From JACCTU01 sp963788055 (lineage in GTDB: Bacteria; Actinomycetota; Thermoleophilia; Gaiellales; Gaiellaceae), in assembly GCA_963788055.1 (NCBI GenBank), contig CAWBFA010000005.1, forward strand, positions 434,001 to 498,000: 64,000 nt of DNA, written 5' to 3'. Under the pieces are notes generated by a model. It saw nothing but the letters and a program-made list of their open reading frames with translations. It did not search any database and had not been told where the DNA came from. Within the stretch, counting starts at the first letter, position 1. Each line of letters starts with the position of its first letter. The position numbers were made by a program, and so were the translations under genes. This document shows, piece after piece, positions 56,272 to 64,000 of the stretch.

Positions 56272-58688
56272 CGGCCGAGCGCTGCGCGGCGCTCGGTGCT
56301 CTCGGCCCGGCGCAGCCGAGCGGGAGCCTTCCCGTCGAACGCCGCCTCCAGTACCTGCGGAAGCTCGTCGGCGAGCACGAACTCGATCGCCTCGCGCGCG
56401 TCCGCCGGAAGCTCCTGGAGATCGGGCTCGTTCTCGCGCGGCAGGATCACCCGCTTCAGCCCCGCGCGCTGTGCCGCGAGCACCTTCTCGCGCACGCCGC
56501 CGATCGGCAGCACCTGCCCGGTGAGGGTCACCTCGCCGGTCATGCCGACGTCGTCCGCAACCGGCCGGCCGGTGACGAGCGAGACGATCGCGGTCGCCAT
56601 CGCAACGCCAGCCGACGGCCCGTCCTTCGGGACCGCGCCGGCGGGAACATGGATGTGCACGTCGTGCGCGCCGAACCAGCCAGGGTCGAGCTGGAGCGCC
56701 ACCGCGCGCGAGCGGACCCAGGAGAAGGCGGTCTGCGCCGACTCCTGCATCACCTCGGAGAGCTGGCCGGTCAGCTTGAGCCGCCCCCTGCCGTCGTAGG
56801 CGCCCGCCTCGATGAAGAGGATCTCGCCGCCGACCGGCGTCCACGCGAGCCCGGTCGCGACGCCCGGCTCCGAGGTGCGCTTGCGAACCTCGTGCGAGAA
56901 CCGCCGCGGCCCGAGCCACTCGCGCACCCGCGCCTCGTCGATCTTCAGCTTCTCGGCCTCGCCCTTCGCGATCTGCGTCGCCGCCTTGCGGAAGAGGGCT
57001 GCGATCTGCCGTTCGAGGTTGCGCACCCCGGCCTCCCGCGTGTACTCGCGGATCACGAGCCGGACCGCCTTGTCGTGGATCGTCACCCGCCGCGTCGTCA
57101 ACCCGTGCTCGCGGAGCTGCTTCGGGATCAGGTACTTGCGCGCGATCCCGAACTTCTCGTCCTCGGTGTAGCCCGACAGATGGATCACGTCCATCCGGTC
57201 GAGGAGCGGCGAGGGAATCGTGTCGGTCGTGTTCGCGGTGCAGATGAACAGCACCTTCGAGAGGTCGAACGGCAAGTCGAGATAGTGGTCGCGGAAGCTC
57301 GAGTGCTGCTCCGGATCGAGCACCTCGAGCATCGCGCTCGAGGGGTCGCCGCGGTAGTCGTTCCCCATCTTGTCGATCTCGTCGATCAGGAAGACGGGGT
57401 TCCTCGACTCGGCGTCGCGAAGTGCGCGGATGATCGTGCCCGGCATCGCGCCGATGTACGTGCGCCGATGGCCGCGGATCTCCGCTTCGTCGCGAACGCC
57501 TCCGACGGAGATCCGGACGAACTTGCGCCCGAGCGTGTTCGCGATCGAGTGGCCGAGCGACGTCTTGCCGACGCCCGGCGGGCCGACGAAGCAGAGGATC
57601 GGCCCGCTCAGGTCGTCCTTCAGCTTCGAGACGGCGAGGTACTCGATGATCCGCTCCTTCACCTTCTCCAGGTCGTAGTGGTCCTCGTCGAGGACGGTCC
57701 GGGCGTGCTCGAGGTCGAGGTCGTCCGGCGTCGCCTGGTCCCAGGGGAGCGTGATGATCCACTCGAGGTACGTGCGGATCACGCCGTGCTCAGCCGCGGC
57801 GGGAGGCAGCCGCTCGAGCCGTGACAGCTCCCGCTCGGCCGCAGTGCGCACGTCCTCCGGGAGCGCGATCGAGCGCAGCCGCTCGCGGAGCTCCTCGACC
57901 TCGGCGCGCTCCGGGTCGCTCTCGCCGAGCTCGTCCTGGATCGCCTTCATCTGCTGGCGCAGGAAGAACTCGCGCTGGCCCTTCTCCATCTCGGACTGCA
58001 CCTGCGACTGGATCCGCGTCCCGAGCTCGAAGACCTCGAGCTCGCGGTTGAGGATGCGCGAGACGTGCCGCAGGCGCTGCTCGACGCTGACCTCCTCGAG
58101 CAGCGCCTGCTTCTCGTCGGTCTTGAGCCGGAGCGTCGACGCGACCAGGTGGCAAAGCGCGCTCGGATCGTCGACGTTCGCCGCCGCGAGCTCGAGCTCC
58201 TCGGGCAGGTAGGGGACGAGCGCGATGATGCGCGCGAACAGCGCCTGCACATTGCGAGTCAACGCCTCGACCTCGGGCGTCTCCTCGAGCACGTCGGGCA
58301 CCTCGACGAAGCGCCCCACGAGGTACGGCTCGAGCTGCACGGGCTCTTCAAGCCGGATCCGGCGGAGGCCCTGGACGAGGATGCGCAGCGTTCCGTCGGG
58401 GACGCGGATCATCTTGTGGATCACGGCTGCGGTGCCGACGTCGTAGAGGTCCTTGAAGCCGGGCTGCTCGTTCTCGGAGTCGCGCGTGGTCAGCAGCGCG
58501 AGCATCCGGTCGCCGCCGACGACGTCGTCGACGAGCTTGATCGAGCGCTCCTGGCCGATCGCGAGCGGCGTCATCGACTCGGGGAAGATGACGGTGTCTC
58601 TCAGAGGGAGCACCGCGAGCTCGCGCGGGATCGCGAGCGCGTCGAGCTCGACCGCCGGGGTCTCGAGCTCTGTCTCGAGCTCGCTCAT
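56268..58688 (-). CDS. lon: ATP-dependent Lon protease
   Basis: 806 residues. The N-terminal LON domain is LAVLPLRDTVIFPESMTPLAIG, then a coiled-coil linker. AAA+ core with CFVGPPGVGKTSLGHSIA (Walker A), VFLIDEIDKMG (Walker B) and LLDRMDVIHLSGYT. Protease domain with the Ser-Lys dyad: PKDGPSAGVAMATA and GGVREKVLAAQRAG. Degrades misfolded and regulatory proteins. It overlaps the upstream hsp20 gene (ATGA), so chaperone and protease are made together. Confidence 0.97.
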   Translation of the reverse strand: MSELETELETPAVELDALAIPRELAVLPLRDTVIFPESMTPLAIGQERSIKLVDDVVGGDRMLALLTTRDSENEQPGFKDLYDVGTAAVIHKMIRVPDGTLRILVQGLRRIRLEEPVQLEPYLVGRFVEVPDVLEETPEVEALTRNVQALFARIIALVPYLPEELELAAANVDDPSALCHLVASTLRLKTDEKQALLEEVSVEQRLRHVSRILNRELEVFELGTRIQSQVQSEMEKGQREFFLRQQMKAIQDELGESDPERAEVEELRERLRSIALPEDVRTAAERELSRLERLPPAAAEHGVIRTYLEWIITLPWDQATPDDLDLEHARTVLDEDHYDLEKVKERIIEYLAVSKLKDDLSGPILCFVGPPGVGKTSLGHSIANTLGRKFVRISVGGVRDEAEIRGHRRTYIGAMPGTIIRALRDAESRNPVFLIDEIDKMGNDYRGDPSSAMLEVLDPEQHSSFRDHYLDLPFDLSKVLFICTANTTDTIPSPLLDRMDVIHLSGYTEDEKFGIARKYLIPKQLREHGLTTRRVTIHDKAVRLVIREYTREAGVRNLERQIAALFRKAATQIAKGEAEKLKIDEARVREWLGPRRFSHEVRKRTSEPGVATGLAWTPVGGEILFIEAGAYDGRGRLKLTGQLSEVMQESAQTAFSWVRSRAVALQLDPGWFGAHDVHIHVPAGAVPKDGPSAGVAMATAIVSLVTGRPVADDVGMTGEVTLTGQVLPIGGVREKVLAAQRAGLKRVILPRENEPDLQELPADAREAIEFVLADELPQVLEAAFDGKAPARLRRAESTERRAALGR

Positions 58689-59125
58689 CCGACCCGCCTG
58701 ATCGCGATCGTCAAGCGCGCGGGCGCAGGGGCGCGCTCGGCGACGGGGAGGACGACCCGGAGCAGCCCGTGCTCGTACGTCGCCGCGGCGCCGTTCGTGT
58801 CGACGTCGACCGCGAGCGAGACCTCACGCTCGAAGGGGCCGTATTCGATCTCGCTGCGGTACCAGACCTGGTGCGAAGCGCGTGGCCGCGGCCGCTCGCC
58901 GGAGACGAGCAGGCGGCGACCGTCGAGGACGATGCGGATCGAGTCCACGTCTGCTCCGGGGATCTCGACGACGACGCTCAGCTCGGGCGGTTCCTCCGTG
59001 CGGACGACGTCGATCTGCGGTCGGTAGACGAGCCTCGCCCCGGCGGCGAACCGCGGGACCTGCCAGAGGTCGGCGAAGAGCTCCTCGAGCTCCGTCAACC
59101 GGTCGATGTCGCGCCGTCGTGCCAT
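58685..59125 (-). CDS. Hsp20/alpha-crystallin small heat shock protein
   Basis: 146 residues. The alpha-crystallin domain spans about 40-130: YRPQIDVVRTEEPPELSVVVEIPGAD, split at the conserved VEIPG, and later YEHGLLRVVLP (the usual NGLLxVxLP). The short N-terminal arm and the missing I-x-I tail suggest small oligomers. ATG 59125 follows TACGCT by 7 bases. It heads the hsp20-lon operon. No CIRCE or HspR site is visible nearby. Confidence 0.9.
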   Translation of the reverse strand: MARRRDIDRLTELEELFADLWQVPRFAAGARLVYRPQIDVVRTEEPPELSVVVEIPGADVDSIRIVLDGRRLLVSGERPRPRASHQVWYRSEIEYGPFEREVSLAVDVDTNGAAATYEHGLLRVVLPVAERAPAPARLTIAIRRVG

Positions 59126-59132
59126 CCGCCAC

Positions 59133-59142
59133 AGCGTAGAGT
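59133..59142. promoter_or_regulatory. Bidirectional -10 for hsp20 (-) and a small membrane protein (+)
   Basis: AGCGTAGAGT reads TACGCT on the minus strand, 7 bases before the hsp20 ATG. It reads TAGAGT on the plus strand, 8 bases before GTG 59151. The hexamers share the central TA. Confidence 0.6.
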
Positions 59143-59150
59143 GCCCCGTC

Positions 59151-59297
59151 GTGCCCGGTCCGATGCGCCTGCTGAAGCTCGCCGCCGTGGTCATCGTCGG
59201 TGTGATCGCGGTCTGGTTCCAGGCCGTCCTGCGCGCGCCCGCGGTGCGGCGCCGCAAGGCCGCACGGCGGCAGGCCCGAGCCGTCCCGAAGTCCTGA
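59151..59297 (+). CDS. Small single-pass membrane protein
   Basis: 48 residues (VPGPMRLLKLAAVV at the start). One hydrophobic helix (LAAVVIVGVIAVWFQAVL) is followed by a strongly basic tail (RRRKAARRQARAVP). Not recognised. Its reality is supported by the -10 hexamer 8 bases before GTG 59151; a later ATG at 59163 is the alternative start. It may be too short for many gene finders. Confidence 0.55.
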   Translation: MPGPMRLLKLAAVVIVGVIAVWFQAVLRAPAVRRRKAARRQARAVPKS

Positions 59298-59330
59298 GCT
59301 CAGGCTTACGACTTGAAAACAGGGTGCGGC

Positions 59331-59336
59331 TACGTT
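59331..59336 (+). promoter_or_regulatory. -10 element of the glycosidase gene (leaderless)
   Basis: TACGTT lies 6 bases before GTG 59343, with no Shine-Dalgarno sequence. Confidence 0.5.
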
Positions 59337-59342
59337 GGCCGC

Positions 59343-60614
59343 GTGCTTCGAATCATGCTCGCGATGATCGTCGCGCTCGGCGCGTTCCTCGTCCACGCCG
59401 TGCGGGCGGATGCCTCCCCTTACGTTCAATACGGGATCCAGGACGACGCGTGGTTGCTTGGGGGGCCGGGGACGTTCGACGAGCGGCTCGACCAGATCGA
59501 CCGCCTCGGCGTCGACGTCGTGCGCGTCAACCTGCGCTGGGACGAGATCGCGGCGAAGCGTCCGGCGAAGCCGACGTCGCACCTCGACCCTGCGTACCGC
59601 TGGGCGGCGGCGGACGTCCTGCTCGGTGGATTGCGTGCGCGCGGGATCGCCCCGGTCGTCACGCTCGTCGGCACTCCACGCTGGGCGAACGGCGGCCGCG
59701 CCGCGAACTGGGCGCCGACGAGCGCGAGCGCGTTCGCGAACTTCGCGTACGCCGCCGCCACCCGCTACCCGTACGTCCGGCGCTGGGTGATCTGGAACGA
59801 GCCGAACAAGTACTGGCAGCTGCGCCCGACGAGCGCGAGGACCTACGTGCGCGTCCTGCTCAACCCGGCCTACGACGCGTTGAAGCGCGCGAACCGCGCG
59901 AACCTGGTCGGCGGCGGCGTGACCGCGCCGCGCGGCGGGTCCGGGAGCGTGTCGCCGGTCGAGTGGATCCGCGGGATGGACCTCGCCGGAGCCCGACTCG
60001 ACGCGTACGCGCATCACCCGTATCCGGTCAGCCGCGGTGAGACGCCGACTGCCGGTGGTTGCCGCTCCTGCGAGACGATCACCATGGCGAACCTCGAGCG
60101 CCTGCTCTCGAGCGTCTCGCGCGCGTTCGGTCCGAAGCGCATCTGGCTGACCGAATACGGCTATCAGACCAATCCGCCCGACCGGATGCTCGGCGTCTCC
60201 CAGGCGGCGCAGGCGCGCTATCTCGCCGAAGCGTCGCTCCGCGCGTATCGCGCGCCGCGCGTCGACCTGCTCATCCACTTCCTCGTGCGCGACGAGGCAC
60301 ACGTCGGCCGCTGGCAGAGCGGGCTGTTCACGTTCGGGAACGCGCCGAAGCTGTCCGCCGCGGCGTTCCCGCTGCCGCTCGCGGAGCTGTCGCGCCGCGG
60401 AGCCGTCGTGACGCTCTGGGGCCAGGTGCGTCCGGGCGTGGGGAGCCAGACCTACCGCGTGCGCTACTCACGCGGGGGTGCGTGGCGTTGGCTCGGTGGG
60501 ACGCGGGCGACTACGGCGCGCGGGTTCTTCACCTTGCCGGTGCGGCTGCCACGCGGGACCATCGTCCAGCTGTGGTCGCGCGGCGCGTTCGGCGTGCCGC
60601 TGCGGCTCCGCTAG
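59343..60614 (+). CDS. Secreted clan-A glycoside hydrolase (GH39/GH5-like)
   Basis: 423 residues. A signal peptide (IMLAMIVALGAFLVHAVRADA) leads a TIM-barrel glycosidase. The acid/base Glu is in RRWVIWNEPNKYW, and the probable nucleophile Glu is in RIWLTEYGYQT, 140 or so residues later. A His pair before it (YAHHPYPV) is also typical. The C-terminal 80 residues form a small beta domain (VTLWGQVRPGVGSQTYRVRY). Specificity unknown. The stop shares CTAG with the convergent gene. Confidence 0.82.
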   Translation: MLRIMLAMIVALGAFLVHAVRADASPYVQYGIQDDAWLLGGPGTFDERLDQIDRLGVDVVRVNLRWDEIAAKRPAKPTSHLDPAYRWAAADVLLGGLRARGIAPVVTLVGTPRWANGGRAANWAPTSASAFANFAYAAATRYPYVRRWVIWNEPNKYWQLRPTSARTYVRVLLNPAYDALKRANRANLVGGGVTAPRGGSGSVSPVEWIRGMDLAGARLDAYAHHPYPVSRGETPTAGGCRSCETITMANLERLLSSVSRAFGPKRIWLTEYGYQTNPPDRMLGVSQAAQARYLAEASLRAYRAPRVDLLIHFLVRDEAHVGRWQSGLFTFGNAPKLSAAAFPLPLAELSRRGAVVTLWGQVRPGVGSQTYRVRYSRGGAWRWLGGTRATTARGFFTLPVRLPRGTIVQLWSRGAFGVPLRLR

Positions 60615-60826
60615 GTGAAGATCGCGTACAGCACGATCGCGCCGACCACGAGCCCGATCGGGAGCCACGCCCAGCGCAGCACCGAGAAAGCGCGTCGATC
60701 CCCGGGCCGCGGGCCGGGCTCCGGCGTGTAGGGGTCGAGCTCGGGTGCCGGCTGGTGCGGGATCTCGTCGTCGCCCTCGATCACCCCTGCCTCGGGGTCG
60801 ACGATGTGCTCGCGATCCTCGTCCAC
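60611..60826 (-). CDS. Small C-tail-anchored membrane protein
   Basis: 71 residues: an acidic, Pro-rich N-terminal part (VDEDREHIVDPEAGVIEG, then PELDPYTPEPGPRPG) and one C-terminal helix (LRWAWLPIGLVVGAIVLYAIF). Not recognised. GTG 60826 is chosen because TACTTT lies 7 bases upstream; the frame is open further back. It faces the sugar-nucleotide cluster. Confidence 0.68.
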   Translation of the reverse strand: MDEDREHIVDPEAGVIEGDDEIPHQPAPELDPYTPEPGPRPGDRRAFSVLRWAWLPIGLVVGAIVLYAIFT

Positions 60827-60833
60827 CGGCAGG

Positions 60834-60843
60834 AAAGTACCAT
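60834..60843. promoter_or_regulatory. Bidirectional -10 for the small membrane protein (-) and rfbA-like gene (+)
   Basis: AAAGTACCAT reads TACTTT on the minus strand, 7 bases before GTG 60826. It reads TACCAT on the plus strand, 8 bases before GTG 60852. The hexamers share the central TA. Confidence 0.6.
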
Positions 60844-60851
60844 CGCGTCCC

Positions 60852-61637
60852 GTGGAAGCGAGAGGACTGATCGCGGCGGGCGGCGAGGCGACGCGGCTCG
60901 GCGAATTGACGCGCATCACGAACAAGCACCTGCTGCCGGTCGGTCGATGGCCGATGATCTACTACCCGCTCCAGCTTCTGCAGCTGGCGGGGATCCGTGA
61001 GGTGCTGATCGTGACGGGGCAAGGTCATGCGGGGCAGCTGATCGACCACCTGGGCGACGGCCGCATGCCGTCCCGCGGCTCTGAGCAGCCGATGTTCGAT
61101 CTCGATCTCACCTACAAGGTGCAGACGGAGCCCGGCGGGATCGCGCAGGTCGTCGGGATGGCCGAGGGCTTCGCGGGCGGGGGCAAGCTCGTCGTCTGCC
61201 TCGGGGACAACCTGTTCGAGTTCGCCGAGGTCGAGGCGATCCGCGAGTGGGTGGACGGCGGCGACGGCGCGCAGATCTTCGTCAAGGAGGTGCCGGACCC
61301 CGAGCGGTTCGGCGTCGTCGTGTACGGCGTGGACGGCCGCGTGAGCGACGTCGTCGAGAAGGCGGGAGTCGTCGACACGCGCTACGACGCGCCACCGACG
61401 GCGGACGCTGTCGTGGGCCTCTACTGCTACGACGCGGGTGTCTACGAGTTCATCCGCGGACTTCGTCCCTCGAGCCGCGGCGAGCTCGAGATCACGGACG
61501 TCAACCGCGCGTACGCGCGGGTAGGCCGGCTCGAAGCCCGCCGTGTTCGAGGCTGGTGGCATGACGCGGGGACGCACGAGGCGCTCTCGAAGCTTGGCGC
61601 GATCGTCGAGGAGACCGGGGCGAACAAGCCCGCATGA
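60852..61637 (+). CDS. Glucose-1-phosphate thymidylyltransferase-like nucleotidyltransferase
   Basis: 261 residues. The nucleotide-binding start is diverged, AAGGEATRLGELTRITNKHLLPV, with the catalytic-type lysine kept. RWPMIYYPLQLLQLAGIREVLIV and VCLGDNLFEF follow, and the C-terminal WHDAGTHEAL is typical of RfbA/RmlA. It is shorter than RmlA (about 290). First gene of a dTDP-sugar cluster with rfbC, rfbD and rmlB relatives; dTTP use is inferred from context. Confidence 0.82.
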   Translation: MEARGLIAAGGEATRLGELTRITNKHLLPVGRWPMIYYPLQLLQLAGIREVLIVTGQGHAGQLIDHLGDGRMPSRGSEQPMFDLDLTYKVQTEPGGIAQVVGMAEGFAGGGKLVVCLGDNLFEFAEVEAIREWVDGGDGAQIFVKEVPDPERFGVVVYGVDGRVSDVVEKAGVVDTRYDAPPTADAVVGLYCYDAGVYEFIRGLRPSSRGELEITDVNRAYARVGRLEARRVRGWWHDAGTHEALSKLGAIVEETGANKPA

Positions 61638-62098
61638 ACGGGCTCGAGGTGATCCCGCTTCGGCGGTTCGAGGACGAGCGCGGCTGGTTCGTCGAGCTCG
61701 CACGCGCGTCCGGCCTCGCGAAGCCGTGGGGTCAGACGAACCTCTCCTTCTCGCGCAAAGGAGTGATCCGCGGGCTGCACTACCACGAGCGCGGCCAGGA
61801 CGACCTGTTTGCATGCCTTCAGGGGACCGCGCGGGTGGTCGTGCTCGACCGCGAGAGCGGCGAGACGTTCACCGATGACATCGGCGACGAGAACCCCGTC
61901 GCGGTCTACATACCGGGGCACTACGCGCACGGCTTCGAGGCGCTGACCGATCTGCTCTTCTGCTACCACGTGACCGAGGAGTACGACCCCTCCGACGCTG
62001 ACGAGCATGCGATCGCGTGGAACGACCCGCGTGTCGCGCACCTTTGGAGCACGTCGTCGCCGATCCTGTCGCAACGGGATCTCGACGTATCGTCCTGA
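61634..62098 (+). CDS. dTDP-4-dehydrorhamnose 3,5-epimerase-like protein
   Basis: 154 residues of the RmlC cupin. FEDERGWFVELARASGL, then the active-site SFSRKGVIRGLHYHERGQ, and later AVYIPGHYAHGFEALTD with the catalytic His. Shorter than typical RmlC (about 180-200), with an atypical end. Overlaps the rfbA-like gene by ATGA. Confidence 0.82.
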   Translation: MNGLEVIPLRRFEDERGWFVELARASGLAKPWGQTNLSFSRKGVIRGLHYHERGQDDLFACLQGTARVVVLDRESGETFTDDIGDENPVAVYIPGHYAHGFEALTDLLFCYHVTEEYDPSDADEHAIAWNDPRVAHLWSTSSPILSQRDLDVSS

Positions 62099-62880
62099 CG
62101 GGCGCTGGCGGCCAGCTCGGCCGCGCGCTCGCCGAGGCGTTCCGGGAGGACGAGCTCGTGGCGCTCCGCCGCGAGGACTGGGACGTCACGCTGCCCCCGC
62201 CGCCGATGTTGGCACCCGATCTCGTGCTGCATGCGGCTGCATGGACGGATGTCGACGGCGCGGAGTCCGATCCGCAGGAAGCCGCCGCCGTGAACGTCGG
62301 CGGGACGCAGAACGTCGCGTCGCTTGGAGCGCCGCTCGTCTACTACTCGAGCGACTACGTCTTCGACGGTCGCAAGCGGGAGCCGTACGTCGAGTCCGAC
62401 GGGCCCGATCCGCTCTCTGCCTACGGGCGTACGAAGCTCCACGGCGAGGCGGCGGCGGGCGAGCGCGCCTGGGTCGCCCGCTCGTCGTGGCTCTTCGGTC
62501 CGACGGGACACAACTTTCTCCGCACGATGCTCCGACTCGGCGCAGAGCGCGACGAGGTCGCGGTCGTCGACGACCAGCGCGGCACGCCGACGTACGTCGG
62601 GCATCTCGCGGAGGCAACGCGCGAGCTCGTTGCGCTGCCGTTCGGCGTCTACCACGTCGCGGCGCAGGGGGAGTGCACGTGGGCGGAGTTCGCCGAGGCG
62701 ATCTTCGAGGAGGCTGGTCTCGAGACCCGCGTGCGGCGGATCTCGACCGAGGAGCTCGGCCGCCCCGCGCCTCGACCTGCCTACTCCGTGCTCCGCTCGG
62801 ACAAACCGGAGACTCCGGTCCTGCCGAACTGGCGCGAAGGGCTGCGCGCATGCCTGGACTCGCTCACTACCGGTTCCTGA
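62044..62880 (+). CDS. dTDP-4-dehydrorhamnose reductase-like protein, start uncertain
   Basis: About 278 residues. NAD(P) site IVLTGAGGQLGRALAEAF, then LHAAAWTDVDGAESDP, YYSSDYVFDGRK and YGRTKLHGE (Y-x3-K); SSWLFGPTG and GTPTYV follow as in RmlD. The start is unclear. TTG 62044 and GTG 62017 lie inside the epimerase gene. CTG 62095 overlaps its stop as CTGA, the pattern seen at recF and galT, but would cut the first strand short. Confidence 0.82.
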   Translation: MEHVVADPVATGSRRIVLTGAGGQLGRALAEAFREDELVALRREDWDVTLPPPPMLAPDLVLHAAAWTDVDGAESDPQEAAAVNVGGTQNVASLGAPLVYYSSDYVFDGRKREPYVESDGPDPLSAYGRTKLHGEAAAGERAWVARSSWLFGPTGHNFLRTMLRLGAERDEVAVVDDQRGTPTYVGHLAEATRELVALPFGVYHVAAQGECTWAEFAEAIFEEAGLETRVRRISTEELGRPAPRPAYSVLRSDKPETPVLPNWREGLRACLDSLTTGS

Positions 62881-63338
62881 CGACGTGGCTCGTCGCTGCT
62901 TCGATCGAGCCCGTCTGGGACGCGATCTATGCGATCGAGCGCTGGCCGGAGTGGTGGCGCGGCGTGCTGAGCGTTACAGAGCTCACGCACGGCGACGGGG
63001 ACGGCGAGGGGACCGTCTATCGCCACGTCTGGCGCTCGAAGGTCCCCTACTCGGTGCGCTTCGATGTCACCGTGACGGAGGTTCGCAGGCCCAACCTGAT
63101 CGTTGCCGCAGCGGTGGGAGGGCTCCAGGGCACGGGGACCTTTCGCCTCTTCGAGGCGCCTTTCGGGACGGCCGTCACGTACGACTGGGCGGTCCGAACG
63201 ACGAAGGCCTGGATGAACGCCGTCGCCCCGTTCGGGCGGCCGCTCTTCGCGTGGAACCACCACGCGGTCATGAAGCAGGGCGGCGTCGGGCTCGCGCGCG
63301 TCCTGGACACCGAGCTGGTCGCGCAGTCGTCGAGCTAG
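62850..63338 (+). CDS. SRPBCC-superfamily (polyketide cyclase-like) protein
   Basis: 162 residues. START/Bet v1-type helix-grip fold pattern: VAASIEPVWDAIYAIERWPEWW at the beginning (split over the typical WPxW), then GTVYRHVWRSKVPYSVRFDVTV and a long C-terminal helix. Ligand unknown. Overlaps the reductase gene by 31 bases and is embedded in the sugar-nucleotide cluster, which is unusual. Confidence 0.75.
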   Translation: MPGLAHYRFLTTWLVAASIEPVWDAIYAIERWPEWWRGVLSVTELTHGDGDGEGTVYRHVWRSKVPYSVRFDVTVTEVRRPNLIVAAAVGGLQGTGTFRLFEAPFGTAVTYDWAVRTTKAWMNAVAPFGRPLFAWNHHAVMKQGGVGLARVLDTELVAQSSS

Positions 63339-63341
63339 GGT
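63336..63341 (+). promoter_or_regulatory. -10 element of the dehydratase gene (leaderless)
   Basis: TAGGGT begins with the stop codon of the SRPBCC gene and lies 8 bases before ATG 63350. There is no Shine-Dalgarno sequence. Confidence 0.5.
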
Positions 63342-63349
63342 AGTCGCCG

Positions 63350-64000
63350 ATGCGTTTGCTCGTTACCGGAGCCGCCGGCTTCATCGGCTCCAACTTCGTC
63401 CGCTACTGGCTCGGCCGCCACCCCGACGACCACGTCGTGGCGTACGACCTGCTGACGTACGCGGGCAACCGTTCGAGCCTCGAGGACGTCGACGACAGGA
63501 TCGTCTTCGTGCACGGCGACATCGCCGACGGCGACCTCGCCGAGCGCGTCGTCCGCGACGAGCGAATCGACACGATCGTCAACTTCGCCGCCGAGTCGCA
63601 CAACAGCCTCGCCGTGATCGACCCGACGCGCTTCTTTCGCACGAACGTTCTCGGCACGCAGACGCTGCTCGACGTTGCGCGCGCGGTCGGTCTTGCACGG
63701 TTCCACCACGTGTCGACATGCGAGGTGTACGGCGACCTCGCGCTCGACTCCGACGACGCGTTCACCGAGGAGCATCCCTACCGTCCACGCACGCCGTACA
63801 ACGCGTCGAAGGCCGGCGCCGACCACGCGGTGCGTGCGTACCACGAGACCTACGACCTCCCGGTCACGATCACGAACTGCTCGAACAACTACGGGCCGTT
63901 CCAGTTCCCGGAAAAGGTCATCCCGCTCTTCGCGACGAACGCGCTGGACGACAAGCCGCTCCCGCTGTACGAGGCGACCCAGAACAAGCGCGAGTGGCTG
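63350..64000 (+). CDS. dTDP-glucose 4,6-dehydratase-like SDR, partial (runs off the window)
   Basis: 217 codons visible. NAD site MRLLVTGAAGFIGSNFVRYW, NFAAESHNSLAVIDP, the active-site Y-x3-K in PYNASKAGADH, and NNYGPFQFPEKVIPLF are all as in RmlB. The catalytic T-D-E triplet reads T-C-E (STCEVYGD), replacing the Asp general acid by Cys. The 3' end, including the substrate-binding half, is outside the window. It may make a keto-sugar by a variant mechanism or act on another substrate. Confidence 0.88.
   Translation, partial: MRLLVTGAAGFIGSNFVRYWLGRHPDDHVVAYDLLTYAGNRSSLEDVDDRIVFVHGDIADGDLAERVVRDERIDTIVNFAAESHNSLAVIDPTRFFRTNVLGTQTLLDVARAVGLARFHHVSTCEVYGDLALDSDDAFTEEHPYRPRTPYNASKAGADHAVRAYHETYDLPVTITNCSNNYGPFQFPEKVIPLFATNALDDKPLPLYEATQNKREWL

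Overview
The window is a very GC-rich bacterial chromosome segment that contains the replication-origin neighbourhood. The order jag-yidC-yidD-rnpA-rpmH (leftward) | dnaA-dnaN-recF-dciA-gyrB-gyrA (rightward) is the classical origin layout. The codon use, frequent GTG starts, the 44-residue L34 and the accessory genes suggest an actinobacterium, most likely a deep-branching class such as Thermoleophilia (Gaiellales/Solirubrobacterales). That placement is an inference from gene content; no search was run. Nearly every base is coding, no stretch over 300 bases lacks a gene, and I see no tRNA, rRNA, CRISPR array or insertion sequence.

Layout: 1-11.6 kb, origin and replication genes. 11.6-17.6 kb, a small MerR-like protein, galT, a slipin/NfeD pair, a secreted amidase (frameshifted) and biotin ligase. 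17.6-22.7 kb, a sigma factor coupled to fabZ, then fabH-fabD-fabG-fabF, bracketed by two inverted copies of a hairpin-rich repeat of about 100 bases. 22.8-25.8 kb, a metallopeptidase-like protein, a HAD hydrolase and two tandem double-GNAT acetyltransferases. 25.8-31 kb, a Pro/Ala-rich membrane protein (frameshifted), a diguanylate cyclase, a zinc-ribbon ureohydrolase-like protein and accD-accA. 31.2-33.8 kb, a wrecked Ku gene and a frameshifted ligD. 33.9-38.6 kb, an HD-GYP protein, NDH-2 (frameshifted), an ABC exporter and a LOG-like protein. 38.6-41.7 kb, an operon of three YCII/DGPF proteins, an ECF42-type sigma factor and a DDAH-like enzyme. 41.7-47.7 kb, an MrfA-like helicase, divergent from a TPP-riboswitch-controlled thiD-thiM-thiE-thiL operon, then a DPM-type glycosyltransferase. 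47.7-53.8 kb, PolX, CopC-CopD, OtsB, a split TauE/SafE exporter, ZIP and Zur with a clear operator. 53.8-59.3 kb, an M23 peptidase, small envelope proteins, Lon and Hsp20. 59.3-64 kb, a secreted glycosidase and a dTDP-sugar gene cluster running off the right edge.

Genes are packed into operons with 4-base stop/start overlaps (ATGA, GTGA and apparently CTGA). The most striking global signal is regulatory: at about 18 transcription-unit starts a TAnnnT hexamer lies 6-10 bases before the start codon with no Shine-Dalgarno sequence. This indicates widespread leaderless transcription, and it fixes several start codons. At four divergent pairs the two -10 hexamers overlap on opposite strands, three of them sharing a central TA. 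Five genes carry apparent single-base frameshifts, so either this assembly has indel errors or several loci are decaying; the Ku gene additionally lacks its whole core.
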